The position numbers and the translations under genes are program-made. From assembly GCF_040396155.1 (NCBI RefSeq), contig NZ_JBEBOY010000001.1, positions 203,418-267,417 on the forward strand: DNA of 64,000 nt. Direction: 5' to 3'. This DNA comes from Tissierella praeacuta_A. GTDB taxonomy: Bacteria > Bacillota > Clostridia > Tissierellales > Tissierellaceae. This document shows positions 24,505 through 33,786 of this stretch, piece by piece. Within the stretch, counting starts at the first letter, position 1, and each line of letters starts with the position of its first letter. The notes beneath the pieces were generated by a model. It did no database searches. It worked only from the letters and a program-made list of their open reading frames with translations, and was not told the origin of the DNA.

Positions 24505-25563
24505 TTATTTATTAAATTCTTTTACATCTGAATCGTCTACTTGAAAATGTTCATCAGCTTTTATACCAAAATGTCCAGATTCATATGGATTGCCTTCTAT
24601 AGTTATATATACTTTCTCCACATCATAAAACTTACCTAATGTATTTACTATGGATTTTAAGATCTCAGCCTCAGAAGAAGACCCTGCATTCATATCTAAT
24701 AATAATTCCTTTGAAAAGTCTGCTTCCAAAGTCCAGGTCTCTCTATCTAAATGTATTTTATTTATATTAGTATTCTGAGAAATAGAAGAATGTAACTTAT
24801 CTGATGGAGGATTTTTCATAACATTTTCTAAAATATCTTCAATACTTTCATTGGTTCCAAACTCTATCTCTTGCTTAACAGATACTGTCCCAATATCAGA
24901 AGCCATTGGATAATATGCTAGTATTTCCATTTCTTGATTATCATTTTTTATTTCCTTTAATAAAGTTTTAACTTCAAATTCGTCATGATTATAGATACTT
25001 GCTACAAGTCCTATATCCTTCGCATAGTATTCCTTTTGATTTCCTCCATCTTTAAACTTAGTTGTTACTTCCAATGCATCATAAGTTCCAGATGGTGTTT
25101 CTATTTTTTTATCTAATCCAGTTATTTCCTTTGTACTCCCCTCATTATTTGACCAAGTATTACCAACTTCTAAAGGTTCTTTTAATATGACATTATTAGT
25201 ATTTGTATTAGCATTTAGCATATTTTCAATATGATAAAATTCTCCTTCTGCAAAGACTTCTGTCAATGCCCCATCTTTATACTCTAAAACCTTTACGAAA
25301 TTAGTTCCTGAATTCATAATTTTCATTTGTGCTCTATTTTCTTCTACAAATTCTATAAAAGTTTTTTGTTCAGCATACTCATTTCCTATGCCTTCGTAAT
25401 CCATAATAGTATTTTCCTTAAAAGGATAATAGTCAGCTATGGTTAATTTTTCATCTTTTGATATCTGTCCATCATTATCCTGATCCTTAGATACAACTTT
25501 TTCACATCCAATTAGAGATATAATTATTACTGTTATCATTAATAATGACAAAAACTTTTTCAT
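24505..25563 (-). CDS. lipoprotein with EF-hand-like loop and GerM-like domain
   Basis: 352 residues. Signal peptide with lipobox LIGC (Cys20), then immediately DQDNDGQISKDE (residues 27-38), a perfect EF-hand/dockerin-type calcium loop (DxDxDGxIxxxE). A central beta domain (YYPFKENTIMDYEGIGNEYA...) is followed by a C-terminal domain from about residue 220 (EILAYYPMASDIGTVSVKQ... IEDILENVMKNPP... LEADFSKELL) that resembles GerMN, known from spore-germination protein GerM. Likely an envelope lipoprotein; the exact role is unknown. Monocistronic. ATG 7 nt after GGAGTG. Confidence 0.78.
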   Translation of the reverse strand: MKKFLSLLMITVIIISLIGCEKVVSKDQDNDGQISKDEKLTIADYYPFKENTIMDYEGIGNEYAEQKTFIEFVEENRAQMKIMNSGTNFVKVLEYKDGALTEVFAEGEFYHIENMLNANTNTNNVILKEPLEVGNTWSNNEGSTKEITGLDKKIETPSGTYDALEVTTKFKDGGNQKEYYAKDIGLVASIYNHDEFEVKTLLKEIKNDNQEMEILAYYPMASDIGTVSVKQEIEFGTNESIEDILENVMKNPPSDKLHSSISQNTNINKIHLDRETWTLEADFSKELLLDMNAGSSSEAEILKSIVNTLGKFYDVEKVYITIEGNPYESGHFGIKADEHFQVDDSDVKEFNK

Positions 25564-25695
25564 AAAATCACTCCTATAACTAATTTGTCAAATCATCGCT
25601 TCATCTAGATTATATCCTCTTAAGTTATAATTATAATATATTTTTATAAAAAAGTCTTTACGATAGTATTACAATATAGGGTATATAAACTCATC

Positions 25696-26421
25696 TTATA
25701 ATATCTCTACATCTGGCTTTAGTCTATATATAACATTTTTTCTTTCTACTATAATATCTATTTTATTTGATAACTCCTTATCTTCTCTTATAGCTAAAAA
25801 AAGAGGTTTATTTGGATTTATAGCTACTGGATTTCCTACCATTCTCAGCATAGAAAGGTCTCCTGTAGTATCTCCATAAGCATAACTGTTTTCCAAATCT
25901 ACATTATATTTTAATATCAGTTCATCTAAAACCCTTTGTTTACTTTCTGAATCCCACATTCTAACTATTTCTCCAGTAAATTTATTATCTTCATCTACCT
26001 TATAAATAGTTCCCTTATATTCTGTAACACCATATTTTTCAGCCATCCTTGATACTAAAAAATCTGGACTACCAGAAATAAAAAACACTTTATGTCCTTG
26101 ATTCTTATGCCATTCAATCTGATCTCTAGAATATTTATAAACCATATCTCCATTAAGATTAATTACTTGAGATGCTATAAATTCTATATAATCTTTGCTT
26201 ACACCTTTTAATTCTTCAAGATATACTTGAGCTAAGGTCTCTAAATAAAGCTCAAAATCTCCAAATCTTTTCTCCCATTCTTCATATACCTTTTTTACCT
26301 TGGTGTACCAAATGGCAGGGTCGATTACCTCATATTTATTAAGCTTCTTAAAATGCTCAATCATTAAAGAATTTCTAAATATTGTACCATCAATATCAAA
26401 AAATGCTGCTTTTGCTTTCAT
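25696..26421 (-). CDS. HAD-IB family phosphatase, SerB-like
   Basis: 241-residue haloacid dehalogenase-type hydrolase. Motif I is FFDIDGTIF (nucleophile and acid Asp), motif II is FFISGSPDFLV, motif III/IV YAYGDTTGDLSML with the metal-binding Asp pair. The helical cap between residues 20 and 90 is the C1 type of phosphoserine-phosphatase relatives. It fits the HAD-IB subfamily (SerB/YfhB-like); substrate not determined. ATG follows AGGATGATG. Single gene. Confidence 0.87.
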   Translation of the reverse strand: MKAKAAFFDIDGTIFRNSLMIEHFKKLNKYEVIDPAIWYTKVKKVYEEWEKRFGDFELYLETLAQVYLEELKGVSKDYIEFIASQVINLNGDMVYKYSRDQIEWHKNQGHKVFFISGSPDFLVSRMAEKYGVTEYKGTIYKVDEDNKFTGEIVRMWDSESKQRVLDELILKYNVDLENSYAYGDTTGDLSMLRMVGNPVAINPNKPLFLAIREDKELSNKIDIIVERKNVIYRLKPDVEIL

Positions 26422-26490
26422 ATCATCATCCTAACCTTTTTTATTATTATATGAGTTATACCCAATTTAGTACAATTAATTCTATGTATT

Positions 26491-26517
26491 AAAAAAAGGA
26501 GGTTAATCCTCCCTTTT
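26491..26517 (-). terminator. intrinsic terminator after the small membrane protein gene
   Basis: AAAGGAGG/CCTCCCTTTT-type stem with TTAA loop and a T run on the minus strand, 13 nt beyond the stop of 26530-26709. Confidence 0.7.
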
Positions 26518-26529
26518 AAACTTATTATA

Positions 26530-26709
26530 TTAATAAAATAATATCCATATAATTAATGCAACTATGGCAAAGATACCTATAAAAGCTGGAACTATATAAT
26601 AACTAAGAGCTATTGCCATAGCTATAAAATCTCCTCTTTCTAATTCTACATCTTTTTTATCTTCATCAAGTTCTTTTTTATTAAGTATCTCTTTTATCTT
26701 ATTAAACAT
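26530..26709 (-). CDS. 59-residue single-span membrane protein
   Basis: Soluble, strongly charged N-terminal 30 residues (KKELDEDKKDVELERGDF) followed by one long or two short hydrophobic stretches (MAIALSYYIVPAFIGIFAIVALIIWILF) to the C-terminus. No family recognised. ATG at 26709 is 8 nt after GAAAGGAA; an ATG two codons earlier overlaps it. It follows the oligopeptide transporter operon by 18 nt and may be its last cistron. Confidence 0.65.
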   Translation of the reverse strand: MFNKIKEILNKKELDEDKKDVELERGDFIAMAIALSYYIVPAFIGIFAIVALIIWILFY

Positions 26710-26727
26710 TGACATTTCCTTTCTATA

Positions 26728-27702
26728 TTATATCTCTCCAGCAAAATGGCATGAAACAAAATGTTCAGGTCTTATTTCCCTATATTCTGGAACAACTTCC
26801 TTACATACATCCTTTGCATAGACACATCTAGTATGGAACTTACATCCAGAAGGAGTATTTACATTGGACGGAATTTCTCCAATAATTGCCTCCATTTTCT
26901 TTATCTTAGTTGGGTCTGCTATTGGAATAGCCGATAGTAAAGCACGAGTATATGGATGTAATGGTTCATCATATAAATTATGCTTATTAGCTAATTCCAC
27001 AATTGTACCTAAATACATAACCCCTATCCTATCGGATATATGTTTTACAACAGATAAATCATGGGATATAAATAAATATGAAAGATTCATCCTTTCCTGT
27101 AGATCCATCATTAAATTTAACACCTGTGACTGAATGGATACATCAAGGGCTGAAACAGGTTCATCACATACAATAAACTCAGGATTAAGTGCCAAGGCTC
27201 TTGCTATTCCAATTCTCTGTCTTTGCCCCCCAGAAAATTGGTGTGGATATCTATAAATATGATAATCTGATAATCCACAGTTTTCAACAACCTGGATCAC
27301 TCTTTCTGTATATTCTTTTCCCTTTTTTACCAGACCATGTGCAAGCATTGCCTCTCCTACTATTGTACTAACATTCATTCTGGGGTTCAAGGAGCTATAT
27401 GGATCTTGAAAAATAATTTGCATTTTTCTTCTTAAGTTTTTTAATTCTTTTCCTTTTAATCCTGCAATATCCATTCCATTATAGAGTATTTCACCTTCTG
27501 TTGGTTCATACAATCTTGCTATTGTCCTGCCTAAAGTAGATTTGCCACATCCAGATTCTCCCACAAGTCCTAATGTTTCACCTTTTCTAATATATAAAGA
27601 TACTCCATCTACCGCTTTAACATTGTTTATGATTTTTTGCAACAATCCACCTTTTATAGGGAAATATTTTTTCACATCTTTAACTTCTAATAATTTTTCC
27701 AT
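26728..27702 (-). CDS. dppF: oligopeptide/dipeptide ABC importer ATPase, OppF/DppF type
   Basis: 324 residues. Walker A GESGCGKST, Q-loop IIFQDPYSSLNPRM, signature FSGGQRQRIGIARAL, Walker B FIVCDEPVSALD, switch FISHDLSV, and the oligo_HPY C-terminal cysteine domain GCKFHTRCVYAKDVC that carries an Fe-S or metal site in relatives. Its start codon overlaps the stop of the upstream ATPase gene by one base (TAATG). Forms a heterodimer with the OppD-like partner to energise peptide uptake. Confidence 0.94.
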   Translation of the reverse strand: MEKLLEVKDVKKYFPIKGGLLQKIINNVKAVDGVSLYIRKGETLGLVGESGCGKSTLGRTIARLYEPTEGEILYNGMDIAGLKGKELKNLRRKMQIIFQDPYSSLNPRMNVSTIVGEAMLAHGLVKKGKEYTERVIQVVENCGLSDYHIYRYPHQFSGGQRQRIGIARALALNPEFIVCDEPVSALDVSIQSQVLNLMMDLQERMNLSYLFISHDLSVVKHISDRIGVMYLGTIVELANKHNLYDEPLHPYTRALLSAIPIADPTKIKKMEAIIGEIPSNVNTPSGCKFHTRCVYAKDVCKEVVPEYREIRPEHFVSCHFAGEI

Positions 27703-28694
27703 TATATATTTCCCTCCCCTTTAGAACATTCTTTTGAATATAAGAAACAATTTGCAGTATGTCCTTCATTTATTTCATAGGTACCAGGGTGCCCTTTCAA
27801 ACATTTATCCATTGCATGCTTACATCTCGGTGCAAAATAGCATCCTTCTGGTAACTCAAATGGATTTGGAACAACTCCTTCAATACTATTTAACCTAGCT
27901 TTGTCCTCATCTAAATTTGGAATTGATGATAATAATCCTTGAGTATAGGGGTGCTTTGGATTTTTAAATAATTCCACTACAGGAGCCGATTCTACAACCC
28001 TACCAGAATACATTACTAACACATGATGAGCCATCTGAGCTACAACACCTAAATCATGGGTAATCAACATTATGGCTGTGTTAGTTTCTTTTTGCAATTC
28101 ATTCATTAAAGATAATATCTGAGATTGAATAGTAACATCTAATGCAGTTGTTGGCTCATCTGCAATTAATATCTTTGGATTACATGCCAATGCCATGGCA
28201 ATCATAACCCTTTGCCTCATGCCGCCTGATAACTGATGAGGATAGTCATCTACAACTTTTTCAGCTCTAGGAATCCCAACTTGCTTCAATAATGCAATGG
28301 ACTTTTCCCGTGCTTCTTCTTTTTTCATTTTCTGATGTAATATTATAGATTCAGAAATTTGCCTTCCTATTCTAAATACTGGGTTTAATGAAGTCATAGG
28401 CTCTTGAAATATCATAGAAATTTCATTTCCCCTGTAATGCCGCATTTTAGCCTCATCTATCCCAACAAGTTCCTCTCCATTAAACTTAATTGATCCTTTT
28501 ACTATTTTTCCTGGTTTTTCTATTAAATGCAATATACTCATTGCATTGATACTCTTTCCACAACCAGATTCTCCAACTATACCTAGAGTCTGACCTACTT
28601 TCATGGTATAGGATACACCGTCTACTGCCTTTACTGTACCTTTGTCAGTAAAGAAATATGTTGTCAGATCCTTAACTTCTAATATATTTTCCAT
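27702..28694 (-). CDS. dppD: oligopeptide/dipeptide ABC importer ATPase, OppD/DppD type
   Basis: 330 residues. Walker A GESGCGKSI, Q-loop MIFQEPMTSLNPVF, signature LSGGMRQRVMIAMAL, Walker B ILIADEPTTALD, switch LITHDLGV, C-terminal oligo_HPY motif GCYFAPRCKHAMDKC. The ATG at 28694 lies after AGGTAGAG and 7 nt past the permease stop; an earlier in-frame start at 28730 would overlap the permease gene by 29 nt and lacks a good site. Partner of the downstream DppF-like ATPase. Confidence 0.94.
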   Translation of the reverse strand: MENILEVKDLTTYFFTDKGTVKAVDGVSYTMKVGQTLGIVGESGCGKSINAMSILHLIEKPGKIVKGSIKFNGEELVGIDEAKMRHYRGNEISMIFQEPMTSLNPVFRIGRQISESIILHQKMKKEEAREKSIALLKQVGIPRAEKVVDDYPHQLSGGMRQRVMIAMALACNPKILIADEPTTALDVTIQSQILSLMNELQKETNTAIMLITHDLGVVAQMAHHVLVMYSGRVVESAPVVELFKNPKHPYTQGLLSSIPNLDEDKARLNSIEGVVPNPFELPEGCYFAPRCKHAMDKCLKGHPGTYEINEGHTANCFLYSKECSKGEGNI

Positions 28695-28701
28695 ATATTC
28701 T

Positions 28702-29616
28702 CTACCTACTTTCCTTAGGGTCAAAGGCATCTCTCAATCCTTCACCCAATAAATTTATACTTACAACAGTTAGCATTATCATAATTCCAGGTGGTAACCA
28801 CATCCATGGATAGGTATTAAACACCTTGTTATTTCTAGCTCTTTCAACCATATTACCCCAAGTTGGTATTGGTGGTGATACGCCTAATCCTAGAAATGAT
28901 AAACCTGCTTCTGTAAGAATGGCACTGGCCATTTCTAAAGTCGCACTAACTATTATATATGCAAAAGTATTGGGTAGTAAATGACGAACTATTTTTGCTC
29001 TATCTGAAAGCCCCAAAGCCTCTGTAGCTTGCATAAACTCTTGCTCTCTTAATGAAAGTATTTGACCTCTTACTATACGCGCAAGGCCCGGCCAGCTTAA
29101 TATCCCAATTAATAACATTACTATATACATCTTATTCTCCGAACTAGTCGTAAACATTAATGCTGCAGAAATAGATATTACCGTTGGTGTAAATGGAATA
29201 GAATATACAATTTCAGCAAAACGCATAAGTACATTATCTACTATTCCTCCATAGTACCCTGCAATTCCCCCGACTATGGAACCTAATATAACTGATACCC
29301 CTGCTGCCATTAAACCAACTAAGATAGAAATTCTACCACCTAATAAAAGTCGTAGAAGTACATCTCTACCTTGTTCATCTGTACCTAGCCAATGTTCTCT
29401 TGAAGGTGGTAGATTTTTATTTTCCAAAGCGAATTCAGACATACTATATGATGACAACATTGGACCGAAAGTCACTAACAGTACTATTATAATAAATATT
29501 ACAGAGCCTGCTACGGCTACTTTATTCTTCTTAAATCTTTCCCAAGCTAATTGCCAAGGACCTATTGCCTTTGCCTTAGACATTTTTTCCTTTATATCTA
29601 TTGATTTTTCAATCAT
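28702..29616 (-). CDS. dppC: oligopeptide/dipeptide ABC importer permease, DppC type
   Basis: 304 residues, six helices. The N-terminal cytoplasmic OppC_N segment (GPWQLAWERFKKNKVAVAGSVIF) and HWLGTDEQGRDVLLRLLLGGRIS are hallmarks of DppC/OppC; the EAA loop is ATEALGLSDRAKIVRHLLPNTF. ATG at 29616 lies 7 nt after AGGAGG. Second permease of the five-gene peptide importer. Confidence 0.95.
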   Translation of the reverse strand: MIEKSIDIKEKMSKAKAIGPWQLAWERFKKNKVAVAGSVIFIIIVLLVTFGPMLSSYSMSEFALENKNLPPSREHWLGTDEQGRDVLLRLLLGGRISILVGLMAAGVSVILGSIVGGIAGYYGGIVDNVLMRFAEIVYSIPFTPTVISISAALMFTTSSENKMYIVMLLIGILSWPGLARIVRGQILSLREQEFMQATEALGLSDRAKIVRHLLPNTFAYIIVSATLEMASAILTEAGLSFLGLGVSPPIPTWGNMVERARNNKVFNTYPWMWLPPGIMIMLTVVSINLLGEGLRDAFDPKESR

Positions 29617-29627
29617 CTTCACACCTC

Positions 29628-30620
29628 CTATTGAACTTTTATTCTAGGGTCTACTAATGCGTATGAAACATCTGCCAAAAGATTTCCTGCTAATGTCAAT
29701 ACTGCATAGAAAACATTGGCTGCCATTAACATTGACATGTCCCTATCTTGAATGGAAGTGTACAATATATTCCCAATTCCTGGCCAGAGAAATACTGTTT
29801 CTAATAGTATTGAACCTCCAAATAGGCCAGGTATATAAAGACCTAATAATGTAACTATTGGTAATAATGCATTTCTAAAAGCATGTTTATATATAACAAC
29901 CTTTTCAGTAAGACCTTTTGATCTAGCTGTTCTAATATAATCCTGATTTATTACTTCAATAACCGAGTTTCTTACATACCTAGTTAAACTTGCTAATGAT
30001 GTAATAGTTAAAACAGTAACTGGTAAAATCATATGTTTAAGGACGTCTAATATTTCCGCCCCTCTGCTTGGATAACCTTTGACTGCCATAACAACAGTCC
30101 TCATTCCATTTAATGGAAATGTAAATGCCCAATTCTTACTTGGTATTGCTATAAAAAATATAAGCAATAATGCAAAGAAAAACGATGGCATAGATACTCC
30201 TGCCAGTGAAAAAATTGTCCAAAAATTATCAAATAGACCATATTTTTTAACTGCCGATTTAATTCCTACGGGAATCGCTATAATAAAAGCTAGTGCCATG
30301 GATATTACATTAAGAGAAAATGAATTCCAAATATAAGTTCCTATAACGTCTCTCACCGGTTTTCTATATTTAAGTGATTTACCAAAATCACCCTTTAAAG
30401 TTCTTCCAAGCCATTTAAAATATTGAATATATTTAGGTTTGTCCAATCCCAGCTGTTCCCTTATTAGCTGTTGCTGCTCAACAGTTACCTTTGACCCCTG
30501 TCCTAAATATGCATTTACTTGATCCCCTGGCATCATTTCAAGAATACCAAATATGACCATTGTTATAACTATAAGTACAGGTATTAAATGCAATAACCTT
30601 CTTACTATATATTTTAACAT
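29628..30620 (-). CDS. dppB: oligopeptide/dipeptide ABC importer permease, DppB type
   Basis: 330 residues with the N-terminal helix and LLHLIPVLIVITMVIF, then QLGLDKPKYIQYFKWLGRTLKGDFGKS in part, typical of the OppB N-terminal periplasmic loop, and the EAA motif RTARSKGLTEKVVIYKHAFRNALLP. About six helices. ATG after GGAGTGAG. First permease gene, preceded by the binding-protein gene with a GC-rich stem-loop between them. Confidence 0.95.
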   Translation of the reverse strand: MLKYIVRRLLHLIPVLIVITMVIFGILEMMPGDQVNAYLGQGSKVTVEQQQLIREQLGLDKPKYIQYFKWLGRTLKGDFGKSLKYRKPVRDVIGTYIWNSFSLNVISMALAFIIAIPVGIKSAVKKYGLFDNFWTIFSLAGVSMPSFFFALLLIFFIAIPSKNWAFTFPLNGMRTVVMAVKGYPSRGAEILDVLKHMILPVTVLTITSLASLTRYVRNSVIEVINQDYIRTARSKGLTEKVVIYKHAFRNALLPIVTLLGLYIPGLFGGSILLETVFLWPGIGNILYTSIQDRDMSMLMAANVFYAVLTLAGNLLADVSYALVDPRIKVQ

Positions 30621-30655
30621 AATTTCTCACTCCTTCTGATATTTAGAGTAAAGGA

Positions 30656-30674
30656 GGCAGCAACGCAGGCTGCC
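30656..30674 (-). promoter_or_regulatory. intercistronic stem-loop between binding-protein and permease genes
   Basis: GGCAGC/GCTGCC stem with 7-nt loop, GC-rich in an AT-rich region, without a proper T run. In peptide and sugar importers such a hairpin after the binding-protein gene often stabilises its mRNA or causes partial termination, giving excess binding protein. That role here is inference. Confidence 0.55.
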
Positions 30675-30696
30675 CCATCTTAAATCTAGATTAAAT

Positions 30697-32442
30697 TTAT
30701 TCTACTATCTTAGCATCCTTCATTGCCTTTGCCCAATTGTATAATGAATTAGTCTTAAAATTAGTTAACTTAGGATTATATAAGTCAAAATATGTGTTAA
30801 CATATACAGGCATCATTACAGCATCTTCATTAAGAATTTTAACTAATTCCTTATAAAGTGATTTAGCCTCTTCTATATCCATTATTGTTTTACCTTTATC
30901 AAGTAATTCATCTACCTTAGGATTGCTATATCTAGATTCATTGTCTTTACCGCTTCCTATATCATCTGAATGGAAACTTGTATATAGTTCATGTGGGTCT
31001 GGAGTATCTAGGGATGTAGCCATAAAGAATAAACTCCACTTTTTAACATTTGCATCTGAATTATATTTTATATAGTCAAGAAGGGTGTTAAACTCTAGGT
31101 ATGCGATATTAAGTTTAACTCCCAATCCTTTCTGCCAATCTCTCTCCCACATAGGAATAAGAGTAGCTAGGATATCATGGTCTGGAATTGCTGCTAAATT
31201 TAATTCCATAACCTTACCATTCTTTTCACGGAAACCTTGTGAATTTAACTTCCATCCTGCTTCGTCCAAAATTGATTTAGCCTTTTCCAAATCAAAATCA
31301 TAATTATTTAATTCTGTTTTAAGTTTATCATCTAAAGCCCATGAAACCTGTGAAAATGGATGTGACTGAGTTCCTGCTATAACTTCCCCTGTTTCTTCAT
31401 CTTTGAAATATGAGTTTACAAATTCTTCTCTATTAAATGCATAATATAAAGCTTGGCGTACTTTTGGATCTGTTGTTGGACCATATTCACAGTTTAGCTT
31501 TACATAGCCATATCCCGATCTTGGATATGTATTTAATTGCATACTAGCTTTTTTAGCATCTGCTATTTTATTTGGCTCAATTACTTCAGCAAGTAAATCT
31601 ATACCTTCAGTTGTTAATTCAACTATATCTGTAGTTTGGTCAACAAATTTCATTATAACATCTTTAATCATATATCCTTCTCCCCCATATTGGTCATTAC
31701 GGGTTAGAGATATAAATTCTTTTTCTTTGAACATTTCAACTTTATATGGTCCTGAACCTATAGGCTCACCAGTTATTGCTTCAACACCTGCAGTCTTGTT
31801 ATATGAAAAATCTGCTCCATAATAATGTCTAGGCATTATTGGATAATAACAGTTCTGAAAGTTTACCCTTAGGGCATCTTCAAAATTAAATTGAACCGTA
31901 TGTTCATCAATAGCTACAACACCTTCAAATGTCTCTGCTTTTCCCTTAGCATAATCCGCATAACCTTTCATATCTTTAACAGCGTAGCCATATCTACCTG
32001 TATAAGATGGGTCAGCAAGTACCTGATAAGTAAATACTACATCATCTGCCGTAACAGGCGTACCATCTGAGAATTTATGATCTTTTTTCATTTTGAAAGT
32101 AATGGTTTTATCATCATTTGAGAACTCCCATGACTCGGCAAGTTTCCCTTCAAATTCGCCCTCAAAATTTCTATCAATTAATCTTTCAAATACTAAATCA
32201 ACTACATATCCATCATATGTTGCTGAATAGTATAATGGATTAAAGTTACCTGATGCCTCTGTAATACCTGATACTAAAGTACCGCTTGGTTCCTCTGCTG
32301 TTGGTTCATCACTTTGTTCCTCACCATTTGTATCCTCCATAGGTGGTGTATCAACTTCTTCGTTCTTTGGCTTACACCCTACCAAAAATGTAGATATCAT
32401 CATGGTTAAAACTAATAAAAAAATAATACTTCTTTTCATCAT
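30697..32442 (-). CDS. dppA: oligopeptide-binding lipoprotein, SBP family 5
   Basis: 581 residues. Signal peptide with lipobox FLVGC (Cys about 23), then an acidic low-complexity spacer rich in Glu/Thr/Pro (residues 28-52), then the SBP_bac_5 fold: KLAESWEFSNDDKTITFKMKKD in part, FSDGTPVTADDVVFTYQ, GSGPYKVEMFKEKE and QALYYAFNREEFV. Peptide specificity cannot be read from sequence. First gene of the importer operon; its 5' side is a 746-bp AT-rich gap. Confidence 0.94.
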   Translation of the reverse strand: MMKRSIIFLLVLTMMISTFLVGCKPKNEEVDTPPMEDTNGEEQSDEPTAEEPSGTLVSGITEASGNFNPLYYSATYDGYVVDLVFERLIDRNFEGEFEGKLAESWEFSNDDKTITFKMKKDHKFSDGTPVTADDVVFTYQVLADPSYTGRYGYAVKDMKGYADYAKGKAETFEGVVAIDEHTVQFNFEDALRVNFQNCYYPIMPRHYYGADFSYNKTAGVEAITGEPIGSGPYKVEMFKEKEFISLTRNDQYGGEGYMIKDVIMKFVDQTTDIVELTTEGIDLLAEVIEPNKIADAKKASMQLNTYPRSGYGYVKLNCEYGPTTDPKVRQALYYAFNREEFVNSYFKDEETGEVIAGTQSHPFSQVSWALDDKLKTELNNYDFDLEKAKSILDEAGWKLNSQGFREKNGKVMELNLAAIPDHDILATLIPMWERDWQKGLGVKLNIAYLEFNTLLDYIKYNSDANVKKWSLFFMATSLDTPDPHELYTSFHSDDIGSGKDNESRYSNPKVDELLDKGKTIMDIEEAKSLYKELVKILNEDAVMMPVYVNTYFDLYNPKLTNFKTNSLYNWAKAMKDAKIVE

Positions 32443-33037
32443 CCCTTTTATTCCCCCTTTATTTATTTTTAAAAAGCAGATATATCCTGATTTATATCCA
32501 CTTTAAAAACAAAATAATTTAGATAAGTAAAACAATAAAGCAATTAATTTGTCTTCAATAACAATATATTGTTTAATATATTATTCTATGATTTAGAAAT
32601 TGTATTTTCTGAATTAGCTAAGTAGGCTAAAACTTTATTTACATTCTAATACCTATTAATTCTTATTTTGTCATTGTTAAACTGTATGGGAATTCCATGC
32701 TTGATTTATATAAAATAAAGTACTATTTCAATAACTTAGACTATTTATATTTATAGATAAGATTTATTTATAAGATTATAAAAACCACTTTAATATTACA
32801 TATGTTAAATTTATAGAACTATAAATTTAATGACTATATATTACATATTATATATACTTTTACTAAATAGTCAATATATTCTTGAAAACTGAAATATTGA
32901 AATCTTAGCTTAAATAACTTCATATAGACTATATATCATTAATTTAAAACAATTAAGCAGATATAAAAAAATATAATTATTATAGGAATTTAAACTATAT
33001 TGAAAAAAACCGCCGTATTAAATGATTGATTCTGTAT

Positions 33038-33081
33038 AAAAAAGCTACCCTGATAATTTTACCATTAGCAGGGCAACTTTT
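33038..33081. terminator. imperfect hairpin with T run, terminator or structured leader
   Basis: Stem formed by AAAAGCTACCCTGATAAT and the partly complementary ATTAGCAGGGCAACTTTT with a short loop; on the minus strand it ends in TTTTTT. No gene on either strand obviously ends here, so it may close an unannotated small RNA or be part of the leader of the DUF2726 gene. Confidence 0.45.
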
Positions 33082-33133
33082 CTCTAATCTAATTCTGATT
33101 TATAGAAAGGGAGGTCATAAGGGTAAGATAGGG

Positions 33134-33161
33134 GTGAAATATTTATTTTATATACTATAAT
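33134..33161 (+). promoter_or_regulatory. candidate promoter of the DUF2726 gene
   Basis: GTGAAA (33134-33139), 16-bp spacer, TATAAT (33156-33161), 27 nt before the start codon. The -35 is weak. Confidence 0.4.
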
Positions 33162-33188
33162 TATTATAAAAATACAGGGGGGATTGTT

Positions 33189-33692
33189 ATGTTTAAAACT
33201 TTATTTCCTATTATGATACTTGGTATTATATTCTTATTTCTTAGTGTGATACTGAAGAATAAGAATACTAAATCTAATACTTCTGATGCTATTTATCCTT
33301 ATGAAAACAAGAAATATTTATTGTCAGTTGCTGAGAAGAATTTCTATGATGTTTTGTTATTAGCAATTCAGGATACTAAATATTATATATGTCCTAAAGT
33401 TCGCTTAGCTGATATTATTACTGTTGGTAAAACTGATAAGAGGCAATCATATTTCAATAAAATCCAGTCTAAACATATAGACTTTCTATTATGTGATAAA
33501 AATTCTTTAGCTCCTTTGTTGGCAATAGAACTTGATGACAGCAGCCATCTTAGAAATGATAGGATTGCTAGGGATATTTTTGTTGATAAGTCTTTAGAGT
33601 CTGCTGGATTAAATCTAATTAGATTTAAAGTTCAACAAACTTATACTATCGCGGAAATCAAAAATAAATTAAATATAAAAATTCCTAATTAA
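33189..33692 (+). CDS. DUF2726 domain protein with N-terminal membrane anchor
   Basis: 167 residues. Residues 5-22 (LFPIMILGIIFLFLSVIL) form a membrane anchor; from residue 37 a DUF2726 domain follows: LLSVAEKNFYDVLLLAI, KVRLADIIT, SKHIDFLLCDKNSLAPLLAIELDDSSH and SAGLNLIRFKV. The D..LL...L..AIELDD pattern is that of a restriction-endonuclease-like fold, so a nuclease activity is possible but unproven. RBS GGGGGGA. Ends in a strong terminator shared with tRNA-Lys. Confidence 0.85.
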   Translation: MFKTLFPIMILGIIFLFLSVILKNKNTKSNTSDAIYPYENKKYLLSVAEKNFYDVLLLAIQDTKYYICPKVRLADIITVGKTDKRQSYFNKIQSKHIDFLLCDKNSLAPLLAIELDDSSHLRNDRIARDIFVDKSLESAGLNLIRFKVQQTYTIAEIKNKLNIKIPN

Positions 33693-33744
33693 TTAGAAAC
33701 CTTTTATTTTCTTTTTTATAGATAGTATAAATACTTCAAAAAAT

Positions 33745-33781
33745 AAAAAATACTTCTAGACTTTGTCTAGAAGTATTTTTT
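33745..33781. terminator. bidirectional intrinsic terminator
   Basis: AAAAAATACTTCTAGAC / GTCTAGAAGTATTTTTT with a 3-nt loop. It serves the DUF2726 gene on the plus strand and tRNA-Lys on the minus strand (6 nt beyond its CCA end). Confidence 0.88.
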
Positions 33782-33786
33782 ATAAT

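Larger units (their letters stand above)
32443..33188. other. 746-bp AT-rich intergenic region between divergent genes
   Basis: No convincing protein-coding frame on either strand. It should hold the divergent promoters of the peptide importer and the DUF2726 gene. Distinct items are a hairpin at 33038-33081 and a candidate promoter at 33134-33161. The stretch 32560-32990 is nearly featureless A+T with short direct runs. No tRNA or recognisable riboswitch core was seen. Confidence 0.5.
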
